Origin: Saxidomus purpurata
Lineage: Eukaryota; Mollusca; Bivalvia; Venerida; Veneridae
DNA length: 64,000 nucleotides
Direction: 5' to 3'
Assembly: GCA_022818135.1 (NCBI GenBank)
Contig: JAFMSR010000002.1
Span: forward strand, 24,658,268 to 24,722,267
Part shown: positions 30,891 to 43,458 of the stretch, piece after piece
Layout: every line of letters starts with the position of its first letter
How positions within the stretch are numbered: the first letter of the stretch is position 1
The notes under the pieces: model-generated
The model's input: the letters and a program-made list of their open reading frames with translations, nothing else
Database searches by the model: none
Told to the model about the DNA's origin: nothing
Program-made: the position numbers and the translations under genes

Positions 30891-33800
30891 CATTAGGTAA
30901 AAACAAATTATTGATAAATGATAAATTATGTCATTGATTATGAAATGACATCCAGCGGTGTTAGTCGTTTAATAAACAATGATTTGGATTACTGCTACAC
31001 AGTAATTAGCCATGAAGGCCAAAGGCCTGAGTGGTTTATAACTGCGCATATATTTTGTTAGACGATAACAACGCTGAAAAGGATGTTATTTCGATTCTAA
31101 CATGACCAGATATTACAAAAGGTGAATAAATGCAAAGCTTTATTTTCTACGCGAACGCTCATTTAACATCATGTGGCGCATTATGACGTCATGTTTACAG
31201 CATATCGGTTCCCGCGTTGTCTATGGTTTAATATAACATAATTTTTCTACTCTTTGTATATAGAGACAAAATAGTGAGTCATGTTAGAATAAATAATAAA
31301 TTAGAGTGTAAAAATTCAGATAAGCTTATTTTATTAGAAACATTTTTTCAGAGAACTGTATTTGATTTCATTTCAGAAAATTTGATTTCATGAGAAAAGT
31401 CATTTAGTGTGATTTCAATATACATGTAGTTGCCGCTTTCACCATTAGACTTCACTGACCAACAGATGTCACCTGTATTATACAAAAGGTTATCCAATAT
31501 GGCATCGACCTGAGGGAGAGAGACAAACCTTTTATACATGTAGCAAGCTGTTGCCAGTGGGAAGCTGTTGTAAATAGCTAGGAAATTTTTAAGCTTGGAA
31601 AATTATAAGACTGGAAGTTTTTATTTATATTGTCACTAAAATGCAGTTATCCGCTGCATTTTCTCATACACTGGTTGCATAGAAATAGCCTTTATATGCT
31701 ACAATTTGGGAGCAAAATCTAGAAAAAGACAAAAAGAACGTGATATGGATTCAACTCGATATTCGTATCTGTTTCAAATGAGATCGTCATTAATTTTCTT
31801 CCATATAACCTTTCAAAGCAGAAAACTATTATTAAAGTATTGCACCCCAGGTATTAGACTACTTCGAACCAAATGGGTACTACTGACGACCGATGTATAT
31901 ACATGCATGTCATGACAGGCACACTTGAATAACCCCAATATTTTTATTATTTCTCTTTTTTGCTCCGACCTTTTGCTTGATATAGGTATTAATATGTTTA
32001 AACTAAGCATGTGTGAAGTTTTGTGATAAACTGACGCCTTTCCCTAAAATGTTGAAAAAACTACAGTAATGTTGTCAAATATGACATTTATTTGCTTATA
32101 ATAACATTATATATCAATGACCTTAGACGCTTATACAGACAAATGTTTTAGGTATCAATACAAACAGCCCTTGACTTTGGAATTAGTGGTATCGTTTTGA
32201 TATAAGCACATTTAAACAGGTGGGTGAAGATGAACGGATACGTCTGACGACCGATGGAGATACATACGAACGCAGATTATTATGAAATGAGGATACGTAT
32301 AACGGCAGATGTGTAACAAGTAGTAAGTGTAAATAGGTGATTTTAAATCAGGATAAATATTGGTTTTAAACTAATTACATTCAGTATGGCAGTTGTTTTG
32401 TCTTAGTAAAACAATCTAGCATGTATATACTGATAATAATTATGTATCCCGTGAGAGACATATTTATTAGTGATACATGTCTTTCACTGTTTTTGTCATT
32501 AAGTATGTCCACGCAGCTCCTCTGATACCACATGGCAGATTTACACCAAACTTCACATAAGTGTATAGTTGTGCATATTATCGGCATGTTCCAGTTCAAT
32601 GATTAACAGTGGAATAACTGCCCTTGATCCATATAATTTTATGATGTTATGGCTAATTCTTCTATAACATCCGGCAGATTTCCACTTAACCTAAGAGAAT
32701 TGATCAGTGCCAAGCTTAGACTACTTCTATGCTGGAGAATAACCTTATATAAAGCTAGAGAGACAACTCTAGCATTTCTAGAAACCTTAACTGTGTTGAA
32801 CCCTGGAAATGCATTAATTTTGAAATAATTACAAAATTAATTACAATGTGCAGTAAAAACTGACTTTGAGGTAATTTGTAATAATTCTGTCAATATCTGT
32901 CCAGTTGATTCCAAAGCTTGCATGAGATTATGTTTGTTGCAACAGTCCTGCCTTGCCGACTTGTTAAAAAGATTAGCATAATCATAAATCTTTTCACTTG
33001 CATGATAAATTTTCAAAACCACATCTATCCTAGTAATAAATTAAAAACCCATCACAAAATATAGCTAGTCAGCTGAATTCAAATCATGCACATGGACAGA
33101 TAAAATCAATATAGAAATGATTAATCTATGCAATTTGTAATTACCCTACATTTAACCTTAATTTCAATCCCAATCTTTATTAGCTCACATTGAAATCATT
33201 ATCATTCTGTAACACTGGCTTAAACTTCAAACTGGATGTGCATGTGACATGAGGGCACATCTCAAAATTTCTTTAATTATAATACATGTACTTTGGTTGT
33301 TGAAAATTTTCCATTTATAAACAAATTGTTGGGCAAATCGGGGAATACTCTGATCAGGGTAGGCGCCCAGCCTGTAACCTTGGGTGTATTAAGAGTGAAG
33401 TCTTTCCACAAACATAAAATACTTTTATGAGAGATCAAATTTCAAAATTTTATTTAAAGAAATGTAAATACATAGTTATATAGAGTCAGTTGCACAATTT
33501 TTTGTCATGAAAAAACAAGTATTTAACAGTTATCAACGTTCATTTTAATTGAGAAAATTAATGCTAAAACTAGAAAAAAAGATAGAAGAAAATAAATGCC
33601 TACTGTAACAATTAGCAGATAGTATCCAACTTTTATCCTTCGTCTACATATTCACAATCCACACTGTCGAATGAGCATACAAAAAAATCCCAATAAAAGT
33701 AGGAGGATATTATACAGAATGTATATCCTTTATCATATGTTATACAACAAACTGAAAATCAGTGCATTATAAGTGAAGGTAATCCTGCATGTGTAGCTAG

Positions 33801-34528
33801 CTGTAAGTCTACTGTCACACTAAACTGTTTCACAGTGTGATAGAGCCATCAACAATCAAAGTGATCGATATCAATCAAAACAAGGCTCTGATACAATCAA
33901 GCAGAACTTTATCATTGACAGATACAACAGTGATATGTGATCACCTACCGCTTATTATGTAGTAATTACAACTGTGGTGCTTGTACTATAAGGTCAAAAT
34001 TATTATAGATTTTCAATTATTACTACCCATATTAACTGGTATATAATCAATGCTAAATGTTTGTACTGAAGACCACTTAATCTGATTACTCAGCAGAAAT
34101 GACTTCCAGGACAAACAGTGGCTCAGTTGCCATTCATTCTAACTTTATTTTCTGTACTGTTTACTGTTAACCATTCTGTGGGTGGGCATTGAATATAAAC
34201 CTTTTCCCAACTAAATTTGTAAAATGGACTTGAAATCAGACAGTACCATTTTTTCATCAAGGTCATAATACAACACTAGTGTTTCTTAAGGCTCATTTTG
34301 TTTGTTTCCCTGTTTTTGTTTCCCTGTTTTGTTGTTGTGGTTTCAGCTTTTCCCTTATAGTCCTTATTGGTATATAAACATTATGTTAATTTTAAATATT
34401 CTAAAAACACTTGAAACACTAAAAAGCACTGTTTGTACATGAACAGGTAATGATTCCACATTTCCAGTTGTTCAGTGGAGTCTCTACAAAGAAAATTGAT
34501 GAAAAAATTAGTGAACAAGGCAGATACA
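30891..34528. other. Long stretch without recognised gene
   Basis: AT-rich. Points of note: AAGGCCAAAGGCCT (about 31017), a short hairpin, and a perfect TGACGTCA at 31184-31191 in a slightly GC-richer block (31010-31230). Frames of 60-75 codons on both strands show no domains or consistent splice signals. This could be intronic or intergenic. Confidence 0.45.
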
Positions 34529-34913
34529 CTAGTTGCACTTGCCACATGCAGGTTTAGAGTTGATATTTTTAAAGAAGTTGTCTAAAACTGTAAAACGGGA
34601 GTCTCTGTGGAGCATGTAACCTTTTTCATTCAGATTGTTTATAATACTCCCGGCCGACCCTAGGATTTCTCCCTGGCCAAGACCCTGGCAGGCATTATCA
34701 TGCAGATACAAGGGAATCCAGGCACCAGACCCTAGCTCTTTTATGATTAAACCCTTTGGTTCTTTTACGTGCCTGGCGTATAGCGCCTATAAAGGTGAGA
34801 CTATCTCTGGGTTTCCAACCACTTCATCTTCACAGCATAACATAAGTTTTCCTTTTACTGTTCTTATATTTTGTAATTATCTGTCCACTTCCCTTGCAAT
34901 TTCACTTACTTAA
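34529..34913. other. GC-richer block, unclassified
   Basis: Higher GC than the flanks, with CCCGGCCGACCCTAGG, CCCTGGCCAAGACCCTGG and TTTTACGTGCCTGGCGTATA. Short frames are open on both strands (34529-34711 minus, 34635-34913 plus) but neither looks like a protein family. Probably part of an interspersed repeat; no second copy lies in this window. Confidence 0.35.
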
Positions 34914-35217
34914 CTGCCCACAATCTTAGGATCAATCCTGGTTAGATTTAGTTTTTACAAATTCATCTCAATTTGATGGCTATATCTATTAGTCAGTCTA
35001 GGTGGCTATGAAAGATTCACATTTCTTGTGGTGCTATCTTTTTGGAAAACCATAATTTGTACAATGCCAATGATCGTTAAACACATAATCATTGGGTTGT
35101 CAGTTGTGGACACCATATACCCGTCACACCACAGCTTTAAAATAAGTTTTCAATGAGTTACACGTAATTGTATACTGTGCCTTAATTCTATACTAATTTC
35201 TTCAGTCTTAATTGCAA
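34914..35217. other. No gene recognised
   Basis: AT-rich, featureless. Confidence 0.45.
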
Positions 35218-35690
35218 AACAAGTTCTATCCCTCTTGAGACTAAATATAAGGTCACTGTGACTTTGACTACCAACCTCAAAATTAGTAAGGATCATCTAC
35301 CAGTTATGACCAACCTGCATACCAAGTTTGAGGTTCATTAGCCCAACCATTCTTTGGTTACTGATCGGAAAAAGTTTTAATGTCCAAGGTCACTGTGACC
35401 CTAACCTTTGACTTACTGACCTCAAAATCAATGGTTTCATCTACTAGACATGACTAACACCTTTATACCAAGTTTGAAGTTCCCCAGGCCCAACTGTTCT
35501 TTAGTTATTAAGGAGACCAAGATCACCATGACTGTGACCTTTGACCTACCATCCTATAGGGGTCATCTACTAGTCACCACTAACCTGCATTCAGAGGCTA
35601 AACCGTCAGTGAGTTATTGATTCCAAACTCTTTGGTCAGCAGACAGACGAATGGACCAACAAACATGTGATGTGTAAAGCGTAAACCCCC
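35218..35690 (+). repeat. TGACCTTTGACC-containing tandem array (family F)
   Basis: Three diverged units of ~145 bp share AAGGTCACTGTGAC, a CTCAAAATNA or equivalent, GGTCATCTACTAG, CATACCAAGTTTGA and GCCCAACNNTTCTTT. A perfect direct repeat TGACCT-T-TGACCT lies at 35535-35547. The array ends in CAGACAGACGAATGG. Confidence 0.75.
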
Positions 35691-36149
35691 CCACCTCTTA
35701 TTTGGCATCATGTTAACTTATGTATTATGCATGAATTGGCTTAAAAATATTTCTGGCAATCAAGTATGCCAGGTAACTGACGCAAAACAATATTGCGTAA
35801 TTGTTTATTTTCCCTTTTTATCGGTTTTTAAGCTTATTGTACGCAGCTTTATACTAATCTACTTAAGACAACTTAATGTCATCTGCCAGAATCTAGTACA
35901 ATACTTAAACAATCATATCAATATTTATTCGCAAAAGGATTATGCAAATTTGTGGAAATAAATTATGTAAATCCCAGATCAAAAGAATACATTATTTATT
36001 TATATCTTATTCCCATCAAATAAATCATAGCTCACTGTAAACCATATTTAGTAGTTCAAATTTACTACTTTATGTTGACCAAGCAGTTATGTGTATCATT
36101 TAATGCTTTTGTCATTGGTCCCTCTGGTGAGGGATTTCTGCCATGTTGC
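35691..36149. other. No gene recognised
   Basis: AT-rich. The plus frame 35710-35961 (83 codons) has a hydrophobic middle but no family resemblance or GC shift. Confidence 0.45.
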
Positions 36150-36615
36150 ACTTTAGCATGGCGAGGTGAAAATGCAAAGCAGACAGCAGTCCAATAATTG
36201 AAACACAAGGCACACAATTGTTTAATCTGTCATGTTTTCACCTTATAACTTTCGTCTTTTTACCAGCTTGCCTACCATGCAAAAATGCTTCAACCTACTG
36301 ATTTGATGTGTTTTGGGGTGGTGGAGCAACAGGTGAATACACAAAAATGCAACAAACTATTGCTTTGCCCCTTTTACCCGGACAATGCGACAAATTACTG
36401 ATGTCACGTTTTCAGTGGTAAGGTGAAAATGCAAAACTTGGAAGGCAAAAATGCAACAGACTTTTCGTTGCATTGGCAGGATAGTAATTGTTTCTTGGTG
36501 CCCTAATTCTTCTCAGTGTTTTTGCATTTTTACCATGCACCTGCTGAGAAGAAAACACGACAAATCAGTAATTTGTCACATTTTTGCCTTCACCACCTGA
36601 AAACTTGATATGGCA
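36150..36615. repeat. Degenerate AAGGTGAAAATGCAA repeat with inverted arms
   Basis: AGGTGAAAATGCAAA or AAGGCAAAAATGCAACA recurs at about 36160, 36421 and 36440, with inverse forms (GTTTTCACCTT, TTTTTGCCTTCACC) at about 36233 and 36581. GACAAATTACTGAT (36382) is inverted at about 36563 (ATCAGTAATTTGTC). This is a fold-back type interspersed repeat of unknown class. Confidence 0.6.
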
Positions 36616-37000
36616 AAAATCAGCCACCACAGATACCAGAAACGTCCTAGAACTAGAAGAGTTTGCAGAGGAGGAGTCCCAGTTCCAGAGACTGAAGTAA
36701 AGCATCAATACTAGACTGGCATTCAGTCCTTACATTTACTATTAGATTTTATGACTATCTGTCCATTCATTTCTTACTCAGTTAACTTCCTTTGCTGCCA
36801 AAAATGTAGATGATCGAGCTCTGTTAGAATAAAAGGCTGAAAGTATTTTGCTTGGAGTTTTAATGAAATATATTATCATCTAGCTTGGTAGCAAGGCTAC
36901 ATCAATTATGTTACATTTGAATAATTATTATTTTGTTATTGATAGAGTGTCCTCGCTGATTTGTCTACAGATTTCCTTTTAATAACCAGTACTAAATATG
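36616..37000. other. No gene recognised
   Basis: AT-rich, no feature supported. Confidence 0.45.
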
Positions 37001-38033
37001 ACAAGAGGGCCAAGATGGCCCTATATTGCTCACCTGTCACTTATGACAATATGTGACCAATTCAACTCTAAACTATATATCAATCTGTTTGACCTTGACA
37101 AGGCAAACCTTTTGACCAATTTACATGATGATTGAGTTGTAAATGTCACCTGATTTAATCAAGGCAATCATTCTGACCAAGTTTCATGAAAATCCAATGA
37201 AAAATGCAACCTCTATTGCATACACAAAGTTTTTCTATGATTTGACCCTGTGACCTAGTTTTTTACCCTGGATGACCCATGTTCAAACACGACCTAGATT
37301 TTATCAAGGCAATCATACTGACCAAGTTTCATGAAAGTCCAATGAAAAATGCAACCTCTTTGCATACACAAAGTTTTTCTACAATTTGACCCCATGACCT
37401 AGTTTTTGACCCTGGATGTTCGAACTTGACCTAGATTTCATCAAGGCAATCATACTGACCAAGTTTCATGAGGGTCCAATGAAAAAATGCAACCTTTATA
37501 GCATACACAATGTTTTTCTATGATTTGACCCTGTGACCTAGTCTTTGACCCTAGATGATCAATGTTCGAACTTGACCTTGATTTTATCAAGACAATCATA
37601 CTGACCAAGTTTCATAAAAGTCCAATGAAAAATGCAACCTCTTTGCATACACAGAGTTTTTCTACAATTTAACCCCATGACCTAGTTTTTGACGCTGGAT
37701 GATCAATGTTCGAACTTGACCTAGATTTCATCAAGGCAGTCATACTGACCAAGTTTCATGAAGATCCAATGAAAATTGCAGCCTCTATTGCATACAAAAG
37801 GTTTTTCTATGATTTGACCCCGTGACCTAGTTTTTGACCCCAGATGACCCATATTCGAACTCGACCTAGATTTTATCAAGGCAGTCATACTATGAAGATC
37901 TAGTGAAAAATGCAGCCTCCATTGCTTACACAAGATTAAGTGTGGACGGACAGACGACAGACAGACTGACAGAGGACGGACACCAAGCGATCACAATATT
38001 TCACCTTTGAGCACTTTGTGCTCAGGTGAGCTT
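37001..38033 (+). mobile_element. ACAAGAG family A element (copy A3), second unit type
   Basis: 5' ACAAGAGGGCC hairpin and GCTCACC; 3' hairpin CTTTGAGCAC / GTGCTCAGGTGAGC followed by CTTA. GACCAAGTTTCATGA marks units at 37175, 37320, 37457, 37603 and 37747 (intervals 145, 137, 146, 144). Unit sequence differs from A2 (AATGCAACCTCTATTGCATA, CCTAGATTTTATCAAGGC) yet keeps GTGACCTAGTTTTTGACCC. GACGGACAGACGACAG precedes the 3' end. Family B starts at the next base. Confidence 0.88.
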
Positions 38034-39004
38034 AACAAGAGCTGTCAGTAGGACAGCGTGCTCGACTTTTTTAGTGCTTGCCAATAAAACAAAACTTTGA
38101 CAGTTAAGGGCACACAAGACTTTAACTAGGAATTTATAAGTACAAATCAAGAAGAGTTATCTTCTTTTGCTTACAGATAGGTCTTACGATGGTACGTAAG
38201 TACTCCAACAAGTAATATCTCAAATGGTTAAGTTAACAAGTGGAAATTTTAACTGAGTTTCTAAGTCAAAAAGGGCCATAATTCAAATAAAATCCTTGAC
38301 AGAATTACCTTCTCCTCCCCATGTTTGGGAATCATGATGGTAAACAAGTATTCCAACTTTCAAATTAATATCTCAAACAGTTCAGTCAAAAAAGTGGACT
38401 GGTACGAAAAACTTAACCAAGATTCTAAGTTGATAAAAGGCCTTAATTTTTAAAACAAATCACTGACAGAGTTACCTTCTCTTGCGTACAGATGGGGGTA
38501 ATGATGTGAAATAGCATTAAAAGTTTCAAAGCAATATCTCAAAGGGTTAAGGTAATAAGTGGATTTTACCCATATTCAATGTATTTTCTAAGTCAAAAGG
38601 GGCTAATTCTGTCAAAAACCTTGACAGAGTTATGTCCTCTTGTCTGTTGATGAAGGTCGTGATGGTAAACAAGTACGGTTAGTTTCAAAGCAATACCTCC
38701 TGTGGTTTTGAAATAAAGTGAGGTGGTACGAAAAACTTAACCAAGCTCAATACACTTTATAAGTCCAAAAAGGGCCATAATTCTGTCAAAAACCTTGACA
38801 GAGTTATGTACTCTTGTCTGTAGATGGAGGTTATGATGGTAACAAGTATGGTAAGTTTCAAAGCCATACCTCTAATACTTTTGAAATAAAGTGGGGTGGT
38901 ACAAAACTTAACCAAGGTGTGACCCAACGCCGGGCGACGCCAACGCCGACGCCGACGCCGGGGCGAGTAGGATAGCTCCCCTTTTCATAGAAAAGTCGAG
39001 CTAA
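38034..39004 (+). mobile_element. ACAAGAG family B element (copy B1)
   Basis: 5' end ACAAGAGCTGTC with a GCTGTC/GACAGC hairpin, then GCTCGACTTTTT. The 3' end has the inverse AAAAGTCGAGC, then CTAA. The body consists of roughly 160-177 bp units with GGGCCATAATTCTGTCAAAA, CTTGACAGAGTTATG and AGTTTCAAAGCAATACCTC. A GC-rich (GCCGAC)n stretch lies at 38935-38962 just before the 3' end. No coding capacity. Confidence 0.88.
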
Positions 39005-40104
39005 AAATCAATGGTCATGCTGCTGAGTCAGGTCAATTTATCTGGATAACAACTTCACTATTTTATTGATCAGTACTTGCAATGTCAACGATTAAGACAT
39101 TTTACTGTATTTACTTAGTGTAATAAATAATCATTAAGCTGAAGTTATATAGCACAGGTAACACATAACGGCTCCATCACATGATAAAAGATAAGGGATG
39201 CATTAGGCTTTCACTGGCTCTGATAAATTATGTGATGTGAGTGATAATGAAAAGATTCTACAATCACAGACAAATTACTGATGCACAGATACAGATCAGC
39301 TCTGAACTATCTTTCTGACGCTTGTTTTACTTAATTTTAGTTTGCATTAATATCAAGGTACTGTGACAGAATGTGGATGCTGGAGTGACTGGTGTAAAAC
39401 AACAATCTAGAATTCGCTTCCAAAGATTAATTTTTGCAGAATCAAAAAAGAGGTTTACTGTCAAATCACTTTCTGTCAATTTTCTGGTGTTTTGGATACA
39501 TTCTACTGATGCTGTTCTGTTTGCAGCAGCAATCATAAATCTTCCAACTTAATTTACTCTGACAAATATCCTACCTGATAACTTGGCCACATTCCTGGTA
39601 TACACAATAGATACCTGAGCAAGTAAAACCAACAATTATACTTTCCTTTTCCAGTCTTTGAGCATACAAAAATACTGATAACCGGATGTTGACTGGCATG
39701 TTCTTATTTCACTATTTTAAGTCAGACTGTCTCCAGAAGTAAGCACAGAATGATGTGCCACACTCACAGCACCATTTAACAGGGCATAGCCATTCTTTTA
39801 TAACATCTTGCAAAATAAATTATCCTATTATCAGATGAACAAACTACTTAGGGAACTCAGATAATCTGTTGTTATAATGTTGGCAACTTCAGATGTCTCC
39901 CAAGTCATTGATGAACACTTCAGATTTGTGTATATAACCTTAGTTTGAATCCATGTAATGTAGTGTCAATGATGCCACTTTTAGCATTCACAGAATACCC
40001 TGTAAACTTGCCAGTTTAGCTTTTGGTAGAATTTGAAAGATCTAGTGTCCTTAGTCACTGATGGAAACTTAAGATTTCTGTGAATGCACCAGATATATAG
40101 AACA
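39005..40104. other. No gene recognised
   Basis: AT-rich. The minus frame 39327-39536 shows no domain. Confidence 0.5.
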
Positions 40105-40106
40105 TA

Positions 40107-41389
40107 CAGTAAAACCTCGATAACTCGAGGTCGCAAGGGGATAAGTAAAATGCTCGAGTTATCCGGGTTCTCGAGTTATCCGAACCATGGAAATTTTACA
40201 AGTTTTTCTGCTGTCATATATCTTATGAACAACGAGTTATTTGAGGACCTTTATGTTGAGGTCGGATTAATACATTTACAAAATATATTTATTACAATAA
40301 ATCACGAGCACTGATTACCTTTCGTACTTATTTGATAAAATCCTGTTATTTTTGTTTGCATTCACGTATGATCAGGGTAATGACTATTTGACAACTGATT
40401 AATGGAGAAGGCAGGGCAATGTTACTTTACTTCATCCAGTGTATTTACGGGTCACTTGGGTTTTTCCTACTGTTTTCCAATAATGCCAGGCGACTAATAT
40501 GCTAGACAATTTAGGCCTTAGCTTAATTTGTTTGCAATTAACTCAATAGCGAATATTGATTATTAACTCACACCCGTTGTCCATTGTCGTATAGGCACAG
40601 CACCAGTGAATCAGTAGAACACATCACATGTGGCATTTTCAAGAAAAGCACTACAAACACGTTTCCATGTTTTTTGCAAATGTCATCCGAGACAGAGTTA
40701 AATAAAGAAACACATGACAGTTAATATCATTTTAATCGCTCAACAAATGTATCAAAATATAAATAAAGATCGTTATATGCAAAGGCAAAAGATAGCTATG
40801 AAACAGCTTTGAATCAAAGAAAAAGCACATTTCTTTCAGTTAGCGTTGAGGTTATAGAAATCAAACGAAAGAATATACAGTTTGGGATTTTCTCTCAAGG
40901 TTTATTATCAAAAGCCTACTCAGACTCAAACTTTTCATCTCATCATTACGTTCTCGTAATTAAAAACTCGCAAACATGATTTTCTTTATTTTCTTCTTAT
41001 TCAATAAAAGAAGACAATTTAAATGTGCGAAAAGTATTCTATACACTTCGGCCACTGGACGGCCAATAAATCGATAATTAACGAGAACAATCAATTAACA
41101 AATAATAGAAGTTTTTCACATAACGTGTGAAAATAATGATGCGCCATCGGAGGTGAGAAAAATTTGATAATCAGTGACCTCGAGTTGCCGGAGGTAATTT
41201 AGTAAGAAATCTACCTGGTGGGACCACAGGTGTTCCTCGAGTTATCCGGGGTTCTCGAGTTATCGATGCTCGAGTTATCCATAGTATTTTCTGGTTAAAC
41301 ATATAGGCAAAATTGCCGGGACCGACAGGAGGCCTTGAGTTATCCGGGGTTCTCGCGTTATCGATGCTCGAGTTAACGAAGTTTTACTG
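40107..41389. mobile_element. Pogo/Tigger-like DNA element remnant, 1283 bp, TA target
   Basis: Left end CAGTAAAACCTCGATAACTC; the right end is its inverse (GAGTTAACGAAGTTTTACTG), 17 of 20 or better matched over the first bases. TA flanks both sides (40105-40106, 41390-41391). Subterminal copies of CTCGAGTTATCC and GGGTTCTCGAGTTATC occur at both ends (40150-40185; 41235-41380). CAGT/ACTG ends with TA targets are typical of pogo-class Tc1/mariner elements. No transposase frame survives. Confidence 0.85.
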
Positions 41390-41391
41390 TA

Positions 41392-42889
41392 TATGTAGTA
41401 TAACTGATGCCATATTTGCTCTATGAGCAGTAAAAGCAAAACCGGTCGGCAAATAATGATTTAATTAACTCATAGACTGTGTTTTTATCTTTTACTAGTA
41501 TTAAAATGTATTATAATGTAAATAGTATTAACTAGGGGGAGGGGGGTAATCAAATAATCTGGTATCCTAAGTCATTGATGGAAGCTTCAGATCTCTGTGA
41601 ATGCACCATGTAAAATTCAAAAGATCTGGTGTCCTATTAGTTGACAAGGTCACTTCAGATAATTTGTGTTCAACGATACTAGATATAATATGGTCTCCTA
41701 GTTACATCCAGTTTAATGCTGAGATACTTCTGTAGTCTGTTAAGGGAGCTGTACCCCATGACATACAGAGCAGGCAACTTTCAACCCCAAGTATAAAGAA
41801 GACTTTCACCTCCCATTTTCATAAAATACAGATATAAGACAGAATGATATTCCTCCAAATAATATAAACAATACAGACTGATTAACTTGTCACTAAGTTT
41901 GCACCATCTCTGGGACAAATCCTTTGTTCTAGATGCTTCTAATCTGGTTCCCTGCAATACTATGATGAATCACTGGTTTAATTACAGTATTACAGCAGAC
42001 AAATGCTCCAAACAGTATGGAACTACATACTTCACAATAACAAGGAAAATATCAAAAAGAGGCCCCGCTGGGATGACAAGAATTGGTAATTGACGTAAAA
42101 TGGTTTTTGCTATAGAAATTAGCAACTACTCAGCAAAAGATATGAGCCGACAGCCACTAATGAACATTCTGCAAACAAATCTTTAATCTGCTCTTTTAAT
42201 ATGCTTCTTCTACAGAATAGTTTGCATTTATCAATTACGTCTGCAATAAAGCTTTCATGCTTGATAAATGTACTGCATGCACTACCTCTCACCCTTTGCC
42301 AAACTCCACTACAATTTCTACTGTATTCAGCTATTTGTTAGCAGATTTTGTAGAAACGATTTAAGGAATTCGGCATGTACGTAACTTTCTATATTTAGCC
42401 ATAACGTTCTTCTGCTAAATTTCCAAATGGAACTTTTCTGCCTTTTAATATGGACGCTACCTTTCATAGTTCAGCACATTTTTTTTTTCATTTATAGTGA
42501 AAACTTACTGGTCTAATACTGGTATACTTGTTATATTTAAATAGGTGGTTATGAGTAAAAGATGTCACAATGTGTAAATGTAATCACTAGATTCGAATTC
42601 AGTATTTGTGCTTGCATTTTAACGATGTTCAGGATTTATAATAACTGAGGTAACTAATTTGCATGATTATGAACGATGAAAGACTAAAAGAATTGGTACA
42701 CAGTCAATATATTTTTTTGGAAGTAAGGTAGAAAGCAAAAGTTGCTAATTGTTTGTTATTCAGCTATCACATGATTTCATTCTGATTCATTGGTTAGATT
42801 GATGGGAAAAGGCAATCTAATATTACTCTGGAAAAAAAGAATAAGGCCTTTCACTTTCAGTTCCCAAATCTGACACCTTAGAAAAACTT
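41392..42889. other. No gene recognised
   Basis: AT-rich. Phrases such as AGTCATTGATGGAAGCTTCA and CTCTGTGAATGCACCA (41570-41610) repeat wording seen at 40055-40090 (GTCACTGATGGAAACTTAAG, CTGTGAATGCACCAG), so a local repeat was split by the pogo-like element. No gene seen. Confidence 0.5.
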
Positions 42890-43458
42890 TGGATATAACT
42901 GATTGCTTTTTCCACAGTTAACACAACCTTTTGACATTATAGTTGTTGTAAACGAAACTTGAGTTTCCAACTGAATAAAGACAAAATAGAAACTTTCTTT
43001 TATGGCTCCTGGTTTAATAATCATTGCAATATCATATTGTCTTAGAACTTAATATTTTCAACGTTGCGTAGATAAGTCTGCACCCTTTCCGTGGTTATAT
43101 AGTGGATTTTTAAATAAGCCGATAGTCAAACTGAACTTCTGATGACTGTCTAGCGATGACCAGTTGTAATATTTAACAAAACAATATACCTCTACTTCTT
43201 CAAAGGGGGGAGTTATTGAGCAGGCACCAACTACTAGTGTTTTCATAAATTATCCAAACAACATACCCAATTTTTTTTAAAATTCTTTTTTCTGCTGTTT
43301 TAATACGTGGTGAGTAAAAAGGCCAGGGAACCCAACCCCAAACCCAACCCCCCATCATTTTTAATTCTGAGATTAAAAATATTTTACACGTCAATTTTTG
43401 TAATAATAAAAATCTTCATTCACGTCAAATTAATAAGGATAATGGTAATCTACACCTA
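42890..43458 (+). repeat. Local direct duplication, long copy
   Basis: Shares in order with 43459-43821: GATTGCTTTTTCCAC, ACACAACCTTTTGACATTAT, TCTTTTATGGC, ATATCATATTGTCTTAG, ATAAGTCTGC, CCGTGG, AAGCCGATAG, TTCTGCTGTTTTAATA and TCTTCATTCACGTCAAATTA. This copy is the longer one, and the tRNA-like SINE in it is disrupted by extra bases. Confidence 0.75.
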
